Source: Gnetum montanum (taxonomy: Eukaryota > Streptophyta > Gnetopsida > Gnetales > Gnetaceae). From it: DNA of 64,000 nt. Made by a program: the position numbers and the translations under genes. Shown here one piece after another: positions 25,032-36,126 of the stretch (its first letter is position 1; each line of letters begins with the position of its first letter). The notes beneath the pieces were generated by a model. The model did not search any database. It was not told the origin of the DNA and saw only the letters and a list, made by a program, of their open reading frames with translations. The DNA lies in the NCBI GenBank assembly GCA_015680685.1, contig MNCI01016577.1:108300-172299 (forward strand). The letters are read 5' to 3'.

Positions 25032-25704
25032 TGTACCGTCCAAAATCGTCGGTCTCCAGCTAGAAGGAAACAGAGACCGTGGGATCGCAGGATGTGCACA
25101 GAAGACCCTACCTTCACCTGAGGGCGAGCTAGAATGAATGAAGGTAGAGTACCTTGGATGGTCCGCACGTGGATCAAACAAGGATTTCCCCGAACGTACA
25201 TCGAAGTGCTATACGCTGGGTTATACGTAAACGGCGTAACGGGCATAAATCAAAGCGTAAACAGTGTAACCAATGCAAATAGAGCGTAGCGTAAACGAGC
25301 GAAAATAGAATACATGCAACAATTAATGCAAACTGTAAATGATTTTGGGAAGAAAATGTAACAATGGCATTACAGAATGAAAGTACAATGCACCAATCTA
25401 ACGTAGTTGTGACTGGAACACAAGGTGGACGAAAAGCCCTGATTTGTGCAGGGATGATTACGGCTGGTTCACACTGTAAGCATAGCGTAGAGGCTATATG
25501 CTTAGCGTATAGGGTTATCCAGCGTAAAAGATTTTATGCTCTGGTTCGCAGCGTCTCTGCTCTCTGGTGTGCTCTGGGAATTTTGCCAATCGACCTGGAT
25601 CTCGTGAAAAATTGGGCTTTTCTACAGGGTTTTGACGATGGACTCAGGTTGGGAGACATGTGGCATGTTGACCGAGTGTAGGATATGTTACAACTGGACA
25701 GCGT

Positions 25705-25965
25705 ATAGCATGCCAGTGTACAAGATGCCAGCGTAGAGGATGCCAGCGTAGAGGATGCCAACGTAGAAGATGTCAGCAAAGAGGATGCCAACGTACAAGA
25801 TGCCAGCATAGAGGATGCTAGTGTACAGGATGCCAGCATAGAGGATGCCAGCATACAAGATGCTAGCATAGAGGATGCCAGTGTACAGGATGAGAGCATA
25901 GAGGATGCTAGCGTAGAGGATGCCAGCGTACAGGATGCCAGCGTACAGGATGCCAGCGTAGAGGA
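25705..25965 (-). repeat. 15-bp minisatellite in E2 LTR
   Basis: About 17 units of GATGCCAGCGTAGAG / GATGCCAGCGTACAG. The period is a multiple of three, so the minus strand stays open for 151 codons with the pentad T/M-L-A-S-C/S. This is a by-product of the repeat. The homologous array in the other LTR is 33418-33655. Confidence 0.9.
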
Positions 25966-26159
25966 AAAATGTACCCAGCGTATAGGCATGAAAATGCTTT
26001 ATTTTAAGGTCAAAACTTGATTTTTAGGTGCTTAAGAGCTACTGGGAACCTTGGGGAAGGTCCTAGGTGGTCTAGACCTTCAATTCTAGCCTGTTTAGAG
26101 GAGTTTCTAGAGCTCAAAAGTTGCTGTACGCTGGGCTATACGCTGGGCGTGCAGAGTAC

Positions 26160-26900
26160 GTATGCTCAACGTATAGGTCATGGAAATGCATCATTTCGAG
26201 GTTGAAACTTGATTTTTGGGTGCTTGGGAGCTACTATGGACCTTAGGAAAGGTCTTGGGGGGTCCATATGCTTAGTTATGGCATGCTTTAACTCATTTCT
26301 GGGGCCCAAAAGTTCCTCTACGCTGGCTACACCTTGGGCGTATACGCTGGACGTAGAGGAATGAAAGACCATCATTTGGAGCCAAAAATTTAATTTTCAA
26401 GTGCTTGAGAGCTATTGGGGACCCTGGAGAAGGTCTTGGGGGGTCTAGATGCTCAGTTCTAGCATGTTTTGATTCATTTCTGGGGTCCGCAAGTTCCTCT
26501 ACGCTGGCTACACCCTGGGCATATACGCTGGGCGTACAGGAATGAAAGACCATCATTTGGAGCCCTAAATTTGATTTTCAAGTACCTAAGAGCTATTGGG
26601 GACCCTGGACAAGGTCCTGGGAGGTCCAAACACTTAGTTCTGGCATGTTTTGACTCATTGTTTGGGCCCAAAAGTTCCTCTACGCTGGTTGCACCTTGGG
26701 CGTATATGCTGGGCGTACAGGAATGAAAGACCATCATTTGGAGCCCAAAATTCAATTTTCAAGTGCCTGAGAGCTGATAGAGACCTTGGGGAAGGTCCTA
26801 GGGGGTCCAGATGCTCATTTCTGGCATGTTTTAACTCATTTTGGGGCCTGAAAGTTGCTGTACGTTGGGCTATACGCTGGCCAGTGTACACCAAGGTGTG
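26160..26900 (-). repeat. ~181-bp unit array in E2 3' LTR
   Basis: Three full units plus a terminal variant. The marker GGCGTATACGCTGG recurs at about 26337, 26519 and 26700, and the last unit carries the near-perfect 16-bp palindrome TACGCTGGCCAGTGTA (26873-26888). Each unit repeats TGGAGCCCAAAATT and TGGCATGTTTTGACTCA. Overlapping open frames here are repeat by-products. Confidence 0.9.
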
Positions 26901-27128
26901 CCCAGAGTATACTTGGTCAAAACCAAGTATTTTGAATCCAAAAATTGAAATTCTTGATGCCAGATGTTGATGTAGTCACCTATGGATCCCAAGGAACTCT
27001 CTATTTTTCAAATATGCTCTGTTTGATGCTATTTTTGAGGTTCACAAGTTTCGGTCATGCTGGGAAGTATCATGACTTAGCTTGATTCTTGTCTGAAAGT
27101 GTTGGGTCCAAATTTTTGTGGTGTTTCA

Positions 27129-27145
27129 TTGGCCCCTCTTTGTTG
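27129..27145 (-). other. E2 polypurine tract
   Basis: On the minus strand CAACAAAGAGGGGCCAA abuts the LTR start TGAAACACC. It differs from the E3 tract only in the last base. Confidence 0.85.
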
Positions 27146-28294
27146 ACGCTTGGAGGAATCGACCTGAGAAGTATCAACAAAGAAGTACAAAACACCACAA
27201 GTAACTTGGTAGCATTGTCCTTCGATACTTGGCCAGATGTCATCGCACCGTGTTCAGTAGTACATGGGATTGTGGAAATGAAGTTTGTAGCTGGATAGGG
27301 AAATGAAAATGGTTGGGATTGGGACCTAATCAAGGGATATGATAAAGGGGATGATCTGGTGTGTATATGGGTCATGCTGATCCTTGTCAATGGCCATTGT
27401 TTAGTAGACTCGGAATCAAGGCATGAGATGTGCATCCTTTGGCGGAACAAAACTCTTGTTTAGTGTTTAAGAGGACTTGTTGGCCATGTGATGGTGGGTT
27501 ACGTTCTCTGGAGGAATAGGCCCTTTGTTTGGTGTTAAAGAAAACCTATTGGTGGAGAGCTAAAGTTACGCAATGAGATGTTACTTGAGCTTTTGACACA
27601 TGAGTGTTTGTTTCCAAGATAACTGCCTTCCCGCCTAGGGCTTATGGGAAGTGCCAAGGGTCTTATAGCTCATTTTGCTCTTTGCTCTTTTCTTTTTCTT
27701 TGCTTTTTCTTTGTTCTTTTTCATTTTTTTTGCTCTTTTTTTGTTCTTTTTTTTTCTTTTGTCTCTTTGTTTTTTTGGAAAGAGCTTTCTTTCAATTTTT
27801 CACTCATGCTCATGTGCCATATTGTGTGTTGTAGTTGCTTGAGAGTATCACAGTGTGTAATAGTGTGCTCAAATTTTTCGGGTGTACTGGGTGTATCTGG
27901 GAATTGTAATCGGGTAGGAAATGGAATAAGAGTGTTGGGGAAATGGAGAATGTATTAGGAACTGGGAATGTACTTTTGACCAGATTGATTACCCTAGTTG
28001 CGTGCGTCAGAAACAATGTGGCACCTTGTCACCATGATGAAGTGTATCCGTGTACGAGCACCACTGGGTGTCATCCTGCAAACATAACTCCAAGAAGATA
28101 AGAAAATCACAAGCGAATGAGTTTGCGAATACTTCAGGCATGAATGTGACTGATGCAAATGGAGGCACCATGTGAAACTTAAGGCAAACAAAATGAGCAG
28201 AAATAGTGTTGTCAGAGCCGGTGTGATGAATGATGCAGCAGGCATTGATGAAGAAATGTCATGAATTACAGCAGCAGATGAATGTGCTAGAAAT
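27146..28294 (-). other. E2 3' untranslated region
   Basis: No recognisable gene on either strand. Includes an almost pure pyrimidine stretch on the plus strand (about 27665-27775, CTTTTTCTTT-type), which is a long purine run on the element's own strand. Confidence 0.5.
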
Positions 28295-28575
28295 GATATG
28301 GCCAGTTTATAGTCTTAGCGGACTGTAGTGGGTTAGTTTTACATCATAACCCGTTGGACGTTGCCAGTTTATCGTCGTAGCGGACGGTACGATGCTAGTT
28401 TATAGTCATGGAGGACTATGAAGAGGCAAGCTAGTTTATAGTTTTAGCAGACTCTGGTGAATGAGTGTGACAGTTTAGTATCATGTCGGATAGAGCTTTG
28501 TGGTGTCATTTTACCATCATGATGCTAGGACATTCTGTGGTATCAGTTTTAAGTCATGATGCTAGGACTGTCAGG
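28295..28575 (-). repeat. Post-integrase-type repeat block of E2
   Basis: On the minus strand, units such as GTCCGCTACGACGATAAACT followed by GGCA, and GTCCGCTAAGACTATAAACT. They match the E3 block after integrase (GTCCGCCACGACGTAAAACT). In E2 the block lies almost next to the post-protease block because pol is deleted. Confidence 0.75.
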
Positions 28576-28705
28576 GTGGATGCATGCATGTGCGTCCGTA
28601 CGATCCTGTAAACAAAAGCAACTAGAGAAAACAATGTTAAATAGCCACTGCAGAAAACATGAATTGAAATGCACAAGTGAATAGAAAATAATGTGAAAAG
28701 GTGGT
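28576..28705 (-). other. Deletion junction of E2 with acceptor-like site
   Basis: On the minus strand a pyrimidine-rich tract ends TTTACAG (AG at 28607-28606) before GATCGTACGGACG. This resembles the E3 sequence at the pol start (TTTTGCAG then GACAGACGGAGAATGG). E2 therefore seems to keep the 3' splice-site region and the first bases of pol, then jumps to the post-integrase repeats. Confidence 0.45.
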
Positions 28706-28765
28706 AGTTTAAGGCCTTTTCGGGCCACATGTTCTATTTTGAGGCCTTTTCGGGCCACATGCAAG
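28706..28765 (-). repeat. Post-protease repeat block of E2
   Basis: Two units of ATGTGGCCCGAAAAGGCC on the minus strand, the second continuing TTAAACTA. They are cognate with the E3 units GGCCCGCGACGGCCTTAAAC at 47490-47990. The protease frame runs into them. Confidence 0.75.
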
Positions 28766-29980
28766 CACGTAAGCTAGTACAATGCAAACTAAGGTGACGT
28801 ATGCACAATGAAAAAAGGTGAGGAGTGGGCGGTGGTTAGATGTGTATTTGGCCGCAGGGGAGTCTTGATTATGTGGTTGTTTCTTAGTCAAACATGGTCT
28901 GGGAGGCACGTTAGTTTGCTCTAGGAGGCTTTCAGTTTTTACCCCTTGTTTGGGCATTTTAGCTCTAGGTGTTGTGTTTGTTGTTGTGGGTGTTGCTTCA
29001 AGAGGCTCCTCTTTCAAGACCTGTGACATGTCTATGTTGTGGTTAGCTTGAAAGGAAGTGTTGTCACCATGTATAATGACTTGTGCGCCTTCATATGGAA
29101 GACGGATTTCTTGATGTATCGGTGAGGAAATGGCTCGTTGTTGTGCTAGCCATGGTCTGCCAAGAATCATGTTGAAACTAGGCATCTCTTCTATGAAAGT
29201 GAACTCTGCACTGGTGGGGAATTGTTCACTTGCCAAAAAGGCTCAGTTGATTATGCCCTTGACTATGACACGTGATCCGTTGAAGGATTTTAGACACGTG
29301 GTTTCTGTTGGCATAATCTCATCTGCCATGCCTAGTTTGTCGATGACGGAGTATAGAACTACGTTTGTTGCCGCACCATCATCAACGTGCACTTTGCGAA
29401 TGGTACATTGCCCAACACATACACTAATAGATAATGGAGCTATTGTGACTTCCCCTCGTTTGGGGTTAACTTTAACTACATCATCACGAAAGGCTAAGGT
29501 GTTGGAACCCAATTCTTGTGGTGTGTGTTGTGAAATCATTGCACAGATGGATTTCATGTTAGTAGGGATGTCCTCTATAATAGGAATAGATGCTAACATT
29601 TGCACTAAGGCTTCACGATGAGCCGATGATGTCATGACCAAATCGTACAAGCTCATGGTTGTGTTCTTTTGTTTAAGCATTTGTTTCACTTGGGCCAGTG
29701 TAGCTATGAAGTCTGTATTGTCTGCCGTTGTGTTGGTTGCCTCTGTATGGGTTGAGGGCTTGGGCCTGGTTTGTTTGGGATTAGGGATAGGGCCCCCAGT
29801 GTTCAGTTGTTGTATACTAGGTATGTCCTTTGTTTCAGCTGTGGGTGTTATTCGTTGTTCATTTGTCCTCTTCTGCTGCCATTTGGTAGGCTTATCCATG
29901 TTGTTGCCAGGGTTGACTCTTGAGGGGGGAGAGGGTGAGACGTTTCCTACGGTTGGGCACCTGGGTAGGTGAGGGGCCAT
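28709..29980 (-). pseudogene. E2 protease remnant (gag-pro C-terminal part)
   Basis: Two minus-strand segments in the same phase (29980-29243 and 29236-28709) separated by one stop. They give a linker with TLAQVKQMLKQKNTTMSLYD, the active-site block VDDGAATNVVLYSVIDKL and the later block FNMILGRPWLAQQRA, PIHQEIRLPYEGAQVIIH. These match E3 closely (DDGAATNVVPYSIVD, FNLILGRSWLAQLRA). The Asp-Gly of the retropepsin site is preserved. A tail rich in Thr/Pro/Lys follows and runs into the repeat block. The segment is one frame off from the upstream gag. Confidence 0.87.
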
Positions 29981-31914
29981 CGCGTGGTGGCACCTTTATG
30001 AAAAATGGTAGTTTGGGCGGTGTCGTTGTTGTTTGACTAGCTTGTTGTGGCAACTTGATAATGAAAGGTTTCTTTGCTATTGTTGTTGGTGCTACATGCC
30101 AGTTTAACGTCTTAGCAGACGACTGTGGTGGTACTTTGACCATGAAAGGTGTTTTCGGTGCTCTAGGTGGCACCTTGATGATGATGGGAGGCCCCTTGCT
30201 CGTGGAGGTGGAGGGGATTGTTGCCTTGCTGGGAGGCACACGAATCACAAAAGGTTGCTGCACAGGTTTAGGCTTACTATCTATGCCAATGGAGTTTATG
30301 ACATAGGAGGCATCATTGGTGTTGGGTTGATTTAGGGTGTTGCCGTTCAATTGGCCCCATTCTATCATTGCTTGTAGATCATCCTTTAACGCACGACAAA
30401 TGTCAGTATTGTGACTGGACATTTGGTGGTAGTGACAAAATTGGTCTAACTTGAAATGTCGTGGAACCGGGGGCTCATTTGGTGCTACTAAGATGGAGTT
30501 CCTTAGTAACTCGCAGTACCTATCATGTCGTCAGCGAGCATTCTCTGCTACATGTTTGTATTGGATTTGCCCAGCTTTAAGGAGTTGCTCTAGTAGTTCT
30601 GAAGGTCACGCAGGTAGCGATGTGTACTTAGAGTGATCCTTGCGTTGAAAATTGGACCTTAAGGTGGCCCCTATTGTTGCAGGTGGGTTGGTACTGGTGT
30701 TTGTTGTTTTTGTGCTTGTGGCTATAGTTTCTGTTATTGTCTATTTTTTGGCAATGTGTTGGTTCTTGTAAGCCACATAGGTGGGATCATTGCTGGTTTG
30801 CACAGCTTGTTCAATGTTCTTAATCTGTGTGAACGCTTGGCTCAACGTTTGAGCGCTTAGGTAGTATAGTTTTGACTTAATGAAGTCATTCACAGCTCCC
30901 TTCAGAATCGTAAGCAAATACTTTTCAGGGATGGGCTCATGAAGTTCATTAAGGGCTGCACTCCATCGTTGGATGAACTTTTGCACAGGCTCGAGTGGTG
31001 CTTGTTTCACCTGTATCAGATTGTCCAGTGTGGCTTCAGGCTTGAGGTTGTACTTAAATCAGGTAATGAACTAATGTAATAGGTCCTCCAGAGAGGATAT
31101 GGAGTTATGAGGCAAGGCTCAGTACCAGTTTAAGGCTACACCTGTTAAGGACATAGCGAACACTCGCAAGATTGCGTGGGGCCAAGCTTGAGGCAATAGA
31201 GTTTCTGATCGAAATGTGACTAAGTGAGCATTTGGATCTCCCTTCCCATTATACTTGGTTAATTGGGGCAGTGTTATTCCCTTGGGTAAGGCTAACGGTG
31301 GCACCGAAGAGCTAATTGGATCATCGTGGTAAAAGTCTAGTACTTTAACTTGTTCAGTGTTTGCTATTTTGAGGTGGTTTACCTCTTCAGCTAATGCTTG
31401 CATCATTTATTTGGCTTCTGCCCACTCTTCAGCGGTAGGCAGATTAGTTGGTTGGGGAGGTTGTTGGGTTGTAATTTGTTGCTGTGGAGCGATGTTCAGA
31501 GTTGTGATTGTGGGGTGTGGCACGTTGAAGTGAGTGGGTTGTTGAACAAGGGGTATGGTTCCTTGCCTAGCCACAAACNGGGGACTAAGTGTGGTATGAA
31601 TCCTCAGGTTCAGATTGTGCCTCGAAGTCATCTAAATCATGTTGGTTTTGGGGCTCCTCAGTGGGTCACCATGAGTTTTGGCTCCTTTCCATAAGGAGCT
31701 GGGAGATGAGTCTATGCTGAGGCTCAAAAAGGAGGATGATGTCATATACAGAGGGGACGAATTCATGACCTCCCATGTATATGTGCTCGAAGTTTTGTTT
31801 TTCCTTTTGTTCTATGGTGTCAAGAGGAAGGTTGGCCTGAATCTTCACATAGATGTAGTTATACTATTTTTGTGTGGGGACTATGAAGGCACGTGCGCTG
31901 GAGTTTTGGGATGA
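29892..31914 (-). pseudogene. E2 gag remnant
   Basis: Minus-strand stretches in order. 31848-31666 holds the N-terminal block (FEHIYMGGHEFVPSVYDII versus E3 FEVLHRGGYDFKPTAYDII). 31631-31407 is Pro/Gln/Thr-rich. 31406-31119 has TKYNGKGDPNAHLVTFRS and LTGVALNWY. 31010-30741 has EPVQKFIQRW and FIKSKLYYLS. 30422-29892 is the Pro-rich region after the knuckle. Stops split the middle blocks and frame changes occur near 31650 and 29950. The knuckle region (about 30630-30430) is degraded: HYHQMSSHNTDICRALKDD is the CHHC-like relic. Confidence 0.85.
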
Positions 31915-32269
31915 TTCCATGGTAATGTGTAACAAGGTAGCGTACGATTTGGTTAACAAGTGCTGAGTGTGTTTTGGGCTAAGTGTGTAGAGTGTCCGGC
32001 GTGTGAACACTGAAAATTTTTCTAAGTGTCCTGCATGTACAGCGTAACTGGGAGAAAATTTAGCTAAGTATGAAATTATTAACCGTAGTCGTATGTGGAT
32101 GGTGATCTCGGGTAAGAGGAAGTCATCTCGAAATTGTTATGTTGTGTGTATTGTATGCCTTAGACAAGATGATCCATGTTGGTGGCTATTAGTACTTAGA
32201 CTGGTTTGAAGTAGGTGCGAATCGCAGCGAATTTGGCTTTGAAACGGGCTTGTTTTGTGTGTTTTTGTT

Positions 32270-32480
32270 GAAAAAACACTGTAGTGGTATTATAGCAGCG
32301 TAAACATTGTAGTAGCGTAAAAGCACTGTAGCAGTATAAAAAGCACTGTAGTAGCGTAAAAAGCACTGTAGCAGTGTAAAAAGCACTGTAGCAGTGTAAA
32401 AAGCACTATAGCAGCGTAAAAAGCACTGTAGCAGCATAAAAGCACTGTAGCAATGTAAAAGCACTGTAGCAGTGTAGACG
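32270..32480 (-). repeat. ~19-bp tandem repeat in E2 leader
   Basis: About ten units of GCACTGTAGCAGTGTAAAA / GCACTGTAGTAGCGTAAAA between PBS and gag. Further dispersed AGCGTAGACGCT words follow to 32690 (for example near 32570, 32625 and 32670). Confidence 0.85.
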
Positions 32481-32716
32481 TTGGAAATTTGTAGACAAAG
32501 TTAGCGTATGGTTAATAGCGTAGATGCTAGAAGACTTGCAAATGGTGAGTTTTAAACAAAGCAACGTAGACACTGATCAGTGTAGACGCTGGAAAGTTTG
32601 CAGGTAAGGTGTTAAACTATATAGCGTAAACGCTGGGAGGTTTTCAGAAAAAGTCAGCGTGTACTCAACAGCGTAGACGCTGAGAGCTCCGAAGCACAAC
32701 TAGTTTAAGGCAGAGG

Positions 32717-32733
32717 CCCTCCTTCTAGCGCCA
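32717..32733 (-). other. E2 primer-binding site
   Basis: Minus strand TGGCGCTAGAAGGAGGG, identical to E3, five bases inside the LTR. Confidence 0.9.
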
Positions 32734-32738
32734 ATTCT

Positions 32739-35181
32739 GTACCATCTGAAATCATCGGTCTTCGGCTGGAAGGAAACAAAGACCGTGGGATCGCAGGACG
32801 TGCACAGAAGACCCTACCTTCGCCTGAGGGTGAGCTGGAATGAACAAAGGTAGAGTACCTTGGGTGGTCTGCATGCGGATCAGAAAGGATTTCCCCGAAC
32901 GTACATCGAAGTGCTATACGCTGGGTTATACGTAAACGATGTAGCGGGCATAAATCAGAGTGTAAATAGTGTAACCAATGCAAACAAAGCATAGCGTAAA
33001 CGAGCAAAAATAGAATACATGCAATAATTAATGCAAACTGTAAATGATTTTGGGAAGAAAATATAACAATGGCATTACAGAATGAAAGTACAATGCACCG
33101 GTCTAACGCATTTGTGATTGGAACAAAAAGTGGACGAAAAGCCCTGGTGGGTGTAGGGATGATTGCGGCTGGTTCACACTATAAGCACAGCGTAGAGGCT
33201 GTATGCTCAGCGTACAGGGTTATCTAGTGTAAAAGGTTTTGTGCTCTGGTTTGCAGCATCTCTGCTCTTTGGTGTGCTTTGGGAATTTTGCCAACCGACC
33301 TGGATCTCGTGAAAAATTAGGCTTTTATACAGGGTTTTGACGATGGACTCGGGTTGGGAGACACATGGTGCATTGACCGAGTGTAGGATATGTTATAACT
33401 GGACCGCGTATAGCACGCCAACGTACAGGATGCCAGTGTAAAGGATGCCAGCGTACAAGATGCCAACGTAGAGGATGCCAGCGTACAAGATGCCAGGATA
33501 GAGGATGCCAACATATAGGATGCTAGCGTAGAGGATGCCAGCATACAGGATGCCAACGTAGAGGATGCCAGCATACAGGATGCTAGCGTAGAGGATGCTA
33601 GCGTAGAGGATGCCAGTGTACAGGATGCCAGCGTACAGGATGCCAGTGTAGAGGAAAAATGTACCCAACGTATAGGCATGAAAATGCTTCATTTTAAGCT
33701 CAAAACTTGATTTTCAGGTGCCTGAGAGCTACTAGGGACCTTGGGGAAGGTCCTAAGTGGTCTAGACCCTCAATTCTAGCCTGTTTAGAGGAGTTTCTAG
33801 AGCTCAAAAGTTACTGTACGCTGGGCTATACGCTGGGCGTGCAGAGTACGTATGCTCAGTGTATAGGTCATGGAAATGCATCATTTTGAGGTTGAAACTT
33901 GATTTTTGGATGCCTAAGAGCTACTAGGAACCTTGGAGAAGGTCTTGGGGGGTCCAGATGCTCGGTTTTGGCATGCTTTGACTTATTTCTGGGGCCCAAA
34001 AGTTCCTCTACGCTGGCTACACCCTGGGCGTATACGCTGGACGTAGAGGAATGAAAGACCATCATTTGGAGCCCAAAATTTGATTTTCAAGTGCTTGAGA
34101 GCTACTAGGGACCCTGGGGAAGGTCCTAGGGGGTCCAGACACTCAGTTCTGGCATGTTTTGACTCATTTCTAGGGACAGAAAGTTTCTCTACGCTGGCTA
34201 CACCTTGGGCGTATACGCTGGGCGTACAAGAATGAAAGATCATCGTTTGGAGCCCAAAATTTGATTTTCAAGTGCCTAAGAGCTATTGGGAACCCTAGGG
34301 AAGGTCCTGGGGGGTCCAGATACTCAGTTATGGCATGTTTTGACTCATTTTTGGGGCCCGAAAGTTCCTCTACGTTGGTTGCACCCTGGGCGTATACGCT
34401 GGGCGTACAGGAATGAAAGACCATCATTTGGAGCCCAAAATTTGATTTTTAAGTGCCTGAGGGCTACTGGGGACCTTGGGGAAGGTCCTAGGGGGTCCAA
34501 GCACTCTGTTCTGGCATGTTTTGACTCATTTTTGGGGCCCAAAAATTCCTCTACGCTGGCTACACCCTGGGCATATACGTTGGGCGTACAGGAATTAAAG
34601 ACCATCATTTGGAGCCCAAAATTTGATTTTCAAGTGCTTGAGAGCTACTAGGGACCCTGGGGAAGGTCCTAGGGGGTCCAAACACTCAGTTCTGGCATGT
34701 TTTGACTCATTTCTAGGGACAGAAAGTTTCTCTACGCTGGCTACACCTTGGGCGTATACGCTGGGCGTACAGGAATGAAAGACCATCATTTGGAGCCCAA
34801 AATTTGATTTTCAAGTGCCTGAGAGATGTTGGAGACCTTGGGAAAGGTCCTAGGGGGTCCAGATGCTCAGTTCTAGCATGTTTTGACTCATTTTTGGGGC
34901 ACAAAATTTGCTGTACGTTGGGCTATACGTTGGCCAGCGTACACCAAGGTGTGCCCAGAGTATACTTGGTCAAAACCAAGTATTTTGAACCCAAAACTTG
35001 AAATTCTTGATGCCGGATGCTGATGTAGTCACCTATGGGTCCCAAGGAACTCTCTCTTGTTCAAATATGCTCCGTTTGATGCTATTTTTAAGGTTCACAA
35101 GTTTCGGTCATGCTGGGAAGTATCATGACTTAGCTTGATTCTTGTCTGAAAGTGCTGGGTCCAAATTTTTGTGGTGTTTCA
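32739..35181 (-). repeat. E2 5' LTR
   Basis: 2,443 bp. Same plan as the 3' LTR but with about two more ~181-bp units. The minisatellite is at 33418-33655 and the unit array at 33850-34945. Ends TGAAACACC (minus) next to the target duplication at 35182. Confidence 0.9.
33850..34945 (-). repeat. ~181-bp unit array with higher-order repeat, E2 5' LTR
   Basis: Five full units plus a terminal variant; the marker GGCGTATACGCTGG or a variant lies at about 34027, 34207, 34389, 34570 and 34751. Units near 34081-34230 and 34624-34775 share a private variant (TCTAGGGACAGAAAGTTTC) and are near-identical at an offset of about 543 bp, that is three units. A 16-bp palindrome TACGTTGGCCAGCGTA lies at 34926-34941. 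Confidence 0.88.
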
Positions 35182-36126
35182 TGGACTTAGTGTGTGAAGG
35201 CCTAGAACCTTCACCATGCTTCAAACACTACTCAAAATGGAAAAAGGGACTAAGAATATTCCTCTATACCTCCAACACTTCCTTTAGAACTATGGAGAGG
35301 CTAGAAACTTGATAAAAAATCCTTGGAAACTATTAAGACTTAATCCATATGATGGGAGCCCTATTCCACAAACTAGGTAGCGTATGAGGATAGTTTGTGG
35401 TTTTTTTTGTAGGATTTGTAGCATCCAAAATGATTGAAGATGAGGTAGTTGTTTAGCATGTTCCACAAACCTTGGAATAGAAGATTGATAGAAAACTTGA
35501 TCCTTTTAGGCTAAGAAAACTAGATTTTGGTTTCACATGATGGAATAACTTGTGCCACATGATGTATAGTGTGTAAGCTCAACGTGTAGAGATTTGGCAA
35601 GATAAAACTCAATTCAATCTTGCTAATCATCAATCCAAGATACTTGAACAAGTTCTACATTGATCCTACAAAAGTTAGAGATGGTCAAACTATGTCAAAC
35701 AAGTCCTAAACTTGTCAATAATACTTTACACACTGGGGATTTGGATTCCACATGCTATGATGATAGTACACATTGCTCACACATTGAGGGAATAGTTCCC
35801 ACATGTTGAGGATTTAGCATTTGAGCCTTTTCAAGTGTATAAATAATAAAAAATATTTTTGAGTAGTTTACAAGCAGTTTGCATGAGTCTTTTACCTACC
35901 AACATTATTTTTATCAAATTTTCATCTACTCTAGTAGTGTACATAAGATCCATGGCCTTCACTTATCATTTTATGATCCTATTTAAGCTAATTTTCTTTG
36001 TTCTACCTCATCTTGATCATACTTGACCATGATTTGCTTTATTGTTGCAAATATTTGGCATTATTTTGATGATTATACAATGTAGATGCCTAGTTAATGT
36101 ATTTTTTTGATATGTACGATTAAATT
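35182..36126 (+). other. E0 interior, right part
   Basis: Starts with the second E2 target duplication TGGAC and continues the E0 palindrome field (CACATGATGG and CACACTGGGG-type words near 35545 and 35740) to about 35830. The remaining ~300 bp leads into pol with no gene of its own. The base string just before the pol ATG is T-rich, like the E3 acceptor region, but the AG has decayed. Confidence 0.6.

Larger units (their letters stand above)
25032..27128 (-). repeat. E2 3' LTR
   Basis: 2,097 bp. On the minus strand it opens TGAAACACC and ends ...GGTACA. It contains a 15-bp minisatellite (25705-25965) and about four ~181-bp units (26160-26900). The partner LTR is 32739-35181, about 346 bp longer. 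Confidence 0.9.
25032..35181 (-). mobile_element. E2: non-autonomous Tat-type element, gag-protease only
   Basis: A 10.15-kb minus-strand element with perfect 5-bp duplications, two LTRs (35181-32739 and 27128-25032), the shared PBS and polypurine tract, and gag-protease remnants in order. RT, RNases H and integrase are absent. Its post-protease and post-integrase repeat blocks are only about 130 bp apart, so the missing pol was lost by an internal deletion. Frames of gag-protease are shifted twice. One ambiguous base (N) lies at 31579. Confidence 0.9.

Noticed and set aside
25534-25989. 151-codon minus-strand frame of repeating T-L-A-S-C
   Set aside because: Created by a 15-bp minisatellite inside an LTR; no start context or domain.
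26178-26970. Overlapping frames of 60-106 codons on both strands
   Set aside because: Products of the ~181-bp LTR units, with the same peptide repeated in several frames.
29130-29972. Plus-strand frames of 163 and 112 codons
   Set aside because: They are opposite the E2 gag-protease remnant, which has clear motifs on the minus strand.
32270-32480. CRISPR-like or satellite array
   Set aside because: Contiguous ~19-bp repeats in an LTR-element leader, with no spacers.
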